A stretch of 10,312 nt of DNA. It comes from Saccoglossus kowalevskii (lineage: Eukaryota; Hemichordata; Enteropneusta; Harrimaniidae). How positions within the stretch are numbered: position 1 is the first letter of the stretch; each line of letters starts with the position of its first letter. The DNA is taken from contig NW_003124920.1 in NCBI RefSeq assembly GCF_000003605.2, forward strand, positions 19,958 through 30,269. The letters run 5' to 3'. Shown piece by piece: positions 7,687 to 10,312 of the stretch. Under the pieces are notes generated by a model. That model did not search any database and was not told the DNA's origin. It saw nothing but the letters and a program-made list of their open reading frames with translations. Both the position numbers and the translations under genes were made by a program.

Positions 7687-8906
7687 GTAACACAAATTCC
7701 CCTATATACGTACTATTAACCTAATGTAATTATGGGTATGTAGCTAACAAAACAAAATGTTATTTTCATGTTAAATAAATGTTGTAGAAATTTCTTTTTT
7801 GACAGCAATTTTTACTGTATGTTATTCATTATTCGGTCAAAACCACTATGTCCACCCACTATTTGATTCTGTACATGTACATTTCTTTAATTCTGTATTC
7901 TCCTTATTGTTTCAACAATACCTTAAATTTGAAATAAAACGACACAAAAGAATCCTTTCAAAAGACAGAAATTGCGGCAGTAGCATGTGCAGCCAACTGC
8001 CAAGGACATATTGAAGATGAATTTAATTTTCTAATGGGATGTCATCACTATAAAACTCATTGCAAAGTACCATTCACATTGATGGCAAACCAATGGATGG
8101 ACAGTTAATTTTATTACTTAGTGATGAACGTATACGCATTCATGTGGCGCAGTTCATTAAAAAGAGTTTCCTCACTCATCACCATACCTGAACTAAGCAA
8201 ATTCATTGATTTTTTATCTTTTATTGAGTGCTAGTTCTATCCATTTTCAGAGCTTGTTTTTTGTCTTGTTTTTTTTTTTCGTTTGTCTCTGCAACCTAAA
8301 TAAAAAAAAATGAAAAAAAGATTAAAGGCACTTACACGTTAATATATCATGTATATAAAAAAAGTGTATGTGCCTTTAATTGATCTTTTTAGTGGTGTGT
8401 TTATGATCATACTTCAAATGTTTTATAATCCAGCATACACATGTAATAAATGTAATTTTGTATTTATGTGCCCTTTTATTAAATATATGCCTTTTAAGTT
8501 CAAAAAACAAAATTTACTCATTTTCTTTTGCCACATTGCATTCTTTTTAAGTGTGCCACATGGTGAAATGAGTAAATGCTTTTGGTTTTGTTAATTTTAA
8601 ATTAAACTTTAATTCTCCAAGCATTATTCAATAAATGTCGAACTAAATTAAACGGCTTTATTTGTCAATTTCTCCCTGGGAAGAGAAGCAAGCTTTCTTT
8701 TAATTGGCTTGATAGAATAAATACAGTACCTAGGCCTCCTTAAGCCAATCACAACTCAGGAATGGAATAACCATTACAGTCAAATTTGTGTTTGAATTTT
8801 AAAAAACAAACAAAACACATCTGCAACTTCCTTTATGAATTCCTTGCTGTTACCATTTTGTTTTATAGCTGAATGTTCTTTAAGATATATTTTTTTTATA
8901 TTTTAG
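7687..8906 (+). other. LONRF intron 2 (phase 0)
   Basis: This 1220-base A+T-rich intron carries a tiny TTAA-bounded palindrome at 8322-8379, a poly-T run near 8269-8280 and an A-rich stretch near 8300-8319. An inverted pair ATTGGCTT/AAGCCAAT lies near 8703-8750. The short open frames here have no recognisable product. Confidence 0.85.
8322..8379. repeat. Tiny TTAA-bounded palindrome
   Basis: TTAA-AGGCACTTACAC and GTGTATGTGCCT-TTAA are inverted arms with a single mismatch around a 26-base A+T-rich loop. The unit is only 58 bases, so it is most likely an internally deleted MITE with TTAA target-site ends or a chance hairpin. The AGGCAC tip differs from the GGTAGAA tip of the element at 6027-6564, so it is a separate family. 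Confidence 0.5.
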
Positions 8907-9029
8907 GGCTATTATAGAAAAGCTACTGCTCTGATTGGTCTCGGCCGATACCAAGATGCGGGTGTAACGCTATTGCTGTGTCTAGCAGTAGACCATAATT
9001 ATATACCAGCAAAACGAGAACTCGCTAGA
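8907..9029 (+). CDS. LONRF: LONRF-family protein, coding exon 3 (TPR 3)
   Basis: This 123-base exon, phase 0 at both ends, encodes residues 243-283. With the last residue of exon 2 it makes the third TPR, about 242-275 (KGYYRKATALIGLGRYQDAG, then a helix B with LLLCLAVDHN). The run Gly-Tyr-Tyr-Arg-Lys-Ala at the start of helix A is typical of TPRs from co-chaperone and LONRF proteins. The helix after it (IPAKRELAR, 275-283) would cap the TPR stack. The acceptor is a long T-rich tract ending in TTTTAG. The donor (AGA|GTATGC) is weaker than those of the other exons but still plausible. Three consecutive 34-residue repeats across the exon junctions are strong support for the spliced model. Confidence 0.92.
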
Positions 9030-9868
9030 GTATGCTAACTTATTTTTATGTTACTGTGTTCTACCGGTATTATACATGTATGTGTGTAACCAAGAATTAT
9101 TTCACTCGGTGTGCGATTATGTTTGTATATGAAGTCATGTGCACTATGAGATTGTCACAAAATCACAAAATAAACATTTTAATATTCCTAGGAAAAAAAC
9201 ACTGTTGTATTGAAAATGAGTGGGTCCCAATCTGATTAAAATTTTATGTATTATGTTTTTTGTTATGTACTTGTGATTCAGTACATTTTTACCAAAACTT
9301 TAAAAAACTATCAACAAATAAATAATAAATCAAAATAAAATAAAATGTGTATTTCCAAAGCACATTGTCTTTTTGAATAAGCCAATAACATTGCTCATTT
9401 CTCTTTACGCAACTTAAATTTAAATTTGATTGACACATACATGAAATTACGTAAAATGGCGTCATAATCACTCATATCTATCTCAAATTTAAGGGTTGCT
9501 GCATACCTGACTTCTATCTCGCCAGACATGGTTGGCATGTGTTAGTGCGCCCTCGTTGACAGATTCAGACACAAACTGAATCCACTGATGAGGGCACATT
9601 AGTTTAATGCCACTTATTGAGACAGATAGATTTTAGGTAGAATATTTGATTAAATATTAAGTTTTCACTCACTTCTGAATATTTTGTTATTTTTTGAAAG
9701 ATTGTGATTCAATATAATGAACCAAGATAAAAATAATATCTTGATATTTGTAGTCAAGTGCTTCTTGATTTAACAGAGTCTTGTATTCTCCCAAAAATCT
9801 TATGGTTAGACAGCTTTTATTTCAATTCCGACTTGGTTATAATGAAAAAAATATCTTTCGTATTACAG
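9030..9868 (+). other. LONRF intron 3 (phase 0)
   Basis: This 839-base intron contains an A+T low-complexity patch (about 9305-9350) and the long hairpin at 9533-9612. No coding sequence is supportable beyond the adjoining exons. Confidence 0.85.
9533..9612. repeat. Long hairpin / palindromic repeat with 36-37 base arms
   Basis: The left arm (9533-9568, starting TGGCATGTGTTAGTGCGCCC) and the right arm (9576-9612, ending in GTTTAATGCCA) are inverted with several mismatches around a 7-base loop, ACACAAA. Weaker similarity continues outward (CTTCTATCT on the left, AGATAGA on the right). It could be the core of a MITE or, given the arm and loop sizes, a hairpin transcript. GAGGGCGCAC on its minus strand also resembles the CTCF core. 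Confidence 0.6.
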
Positions 9869-9952
9869 GTGCTACATCATATTTTATCTCCAGCATCATC
9901 AGGAAAAGAGAGACCTGAACAATCATCTATCACTGGTGATTTGAATTCACAG
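9869..9952 (+). CDS. LONRF: LONRF-family protein, coding exon 4 (end of capping helix, Ser-rich linker; gene continues past the window)
   Basis: This 84-base exon encodes residues 284-311 in phase 0. The first residues (VLHHIL) continue the capping helix that starts at the end of exon 3. The rest is polar and Ser-rich (SPASSGKERPEQSS), as expected for the linker between the TPR block and the second RING in LONRF proteins. Acceptor TATTACAG and donor CACAG|GTAAAT are both good. The frame stays open across all four exons (933 bases, 311 codons). Known family members are roughly twice this length or more, so the second RING and the LON substrate-binding domain should be encoded beyond the right edge. 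This exon has the least diagnostic sequence of the four; its support is the splice sites, the phase and the helix continuation. Confidence 0.82.
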
Positions 9953-10066
9953 GTAAATCCATTACCAATTTATTTTGCAAAGTACCATAGTTGACACCAA
10001 GCATCAAGAGCATTAGAGTCAAATAACTCAGAGTTGCGATGCATTGCTATCAAAAAATTATCAAAA
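9953..10066 (+). other. Start of LONRF intron 4, unique part
   Basis: After the donor GTAAAT, this short unique stretch leads into the minisatellite. The intron's acceptor lies beyond the window. Confidence 0.75.
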
Positions 10067-10312
10067 TGAATTAAACAATGAACCAGTGAGTCAATAAATC
10101 AATTATGAACAAATCAATAAATAAATCAGTGTGTCAATCTATGAACCTAGGCTCCATGAACCAATAAATGAATCTGATTCTGTGAATCACTGCATGAATC
10201 AGTCAATGAACCAATAAATGAATCTGATTCTGTGAATCACTGCATGAATCAGTCAATGAACCAATAAATGAATCTGATTCTGTGAATCAATCCATGAATT
10301 AGTCAATGAATC
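10067..10312 (+). repeat. Minisatellite of about 12-base TGAA-headed units with a 50-base higher-order repeat
   Basis: From 10157 a 50-base unit repeats exactly once (10157-10206 and 10207-10256) and a third time with three substitutions (10257-10306); it continues past the edge. Each unit consists of four subunits starting TGAA: TGAACCAATAAA, TGAATCTGATTCTG, TGAATCACTGCA and TGAATCAGTCAA (12+14+12+12). From 10067 to 10156 there are more diverged 12- to 15-base units of the same kind. TGA and TAA triplets make it non-coding, as fits an intron. Confidence 0.92.

Noticed and set aside
9758-9994. A 78-codon open frame containing exon 4
   Set aside because: The true coding part is 9869-9952, set by the acceptor TATTACAG and the donor CAG|GTAAAT. 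The flanks are intronic.
10067-10312. CRISPR array
   Set aside because: The units are contiguous without unique spacers, and the setting is an intron of an animal gene, so it is a minisatellite.

Overview
The window looks like part of a nuclear genome of an animal, most probably a marine invertebrate. A lophotrochozoan such as a mollusc is my low-confidence guess. The reasons are a clearly spliced gene with GT-AG introns of about 0.8 to 2.7 kb, A+T-rich non-coding DNA, many short non-autonomous transposon-like palindromes, and a minisatellite. There is no sign of bacterial or viral gene organisation.

The only gene I can support with confidence is the 5' half of a LONRF-family gene (LON peptidase N-terminal domain and RING finger protein) on the + strand. 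Four coding exons are visible: 4263-4869, 7568-7686, 8907-9029 and 9869-9952. Joined, they keep one open frame of 311 codons. The protein starts with a degenerate TPR-like helical segment, then a C3HC4 RING finger, three consecutive 34-residue TPRs, and the start of a Ser-rich linker. The second RING and the C-terminal LON substrate-binding domain typical of the family would lie downstream of the window. The start ATG at 4263 has a strong context and an in-frame stop upstream (4203-4205). A 38-codon upstream ORF (4130-4246) ends 16 bases before it.

Positions 1-4262 carry no gene I can assign. They hold a possible terminal exon of another gene at the left edge (57-100, weak), a short strongly foldable segment (379-438), a CRE-like site (599-606), a well-formed but non-coding candidate exon (773-902), three copies of a dispersed repeat (1236-1884), a T9G13 run, a degenerate tandem repeat (about 2388-2590), and CTCF-like motifs near 625, 3913 and 4109.

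The introns are rich in miniature inverted-repeat elements. Two have TA ends and share the terminus CTGTAAAAT (5134-5344 and 7298-7499). One of about 540 bp has TTAA ends (6027-6564). One is a tiny TTAA-bounded palindrome (8322-8379), and one is a 36-37 bp-arm hairpin (9533-9612). Right after exon 4 an array of about 12-bp units begins, organised at the window edge into a 50-bp higher-order repeat. I see no novel biological system. The most useful points for follow-up are the uORF, the MITE families and the higher-order minisatellite.
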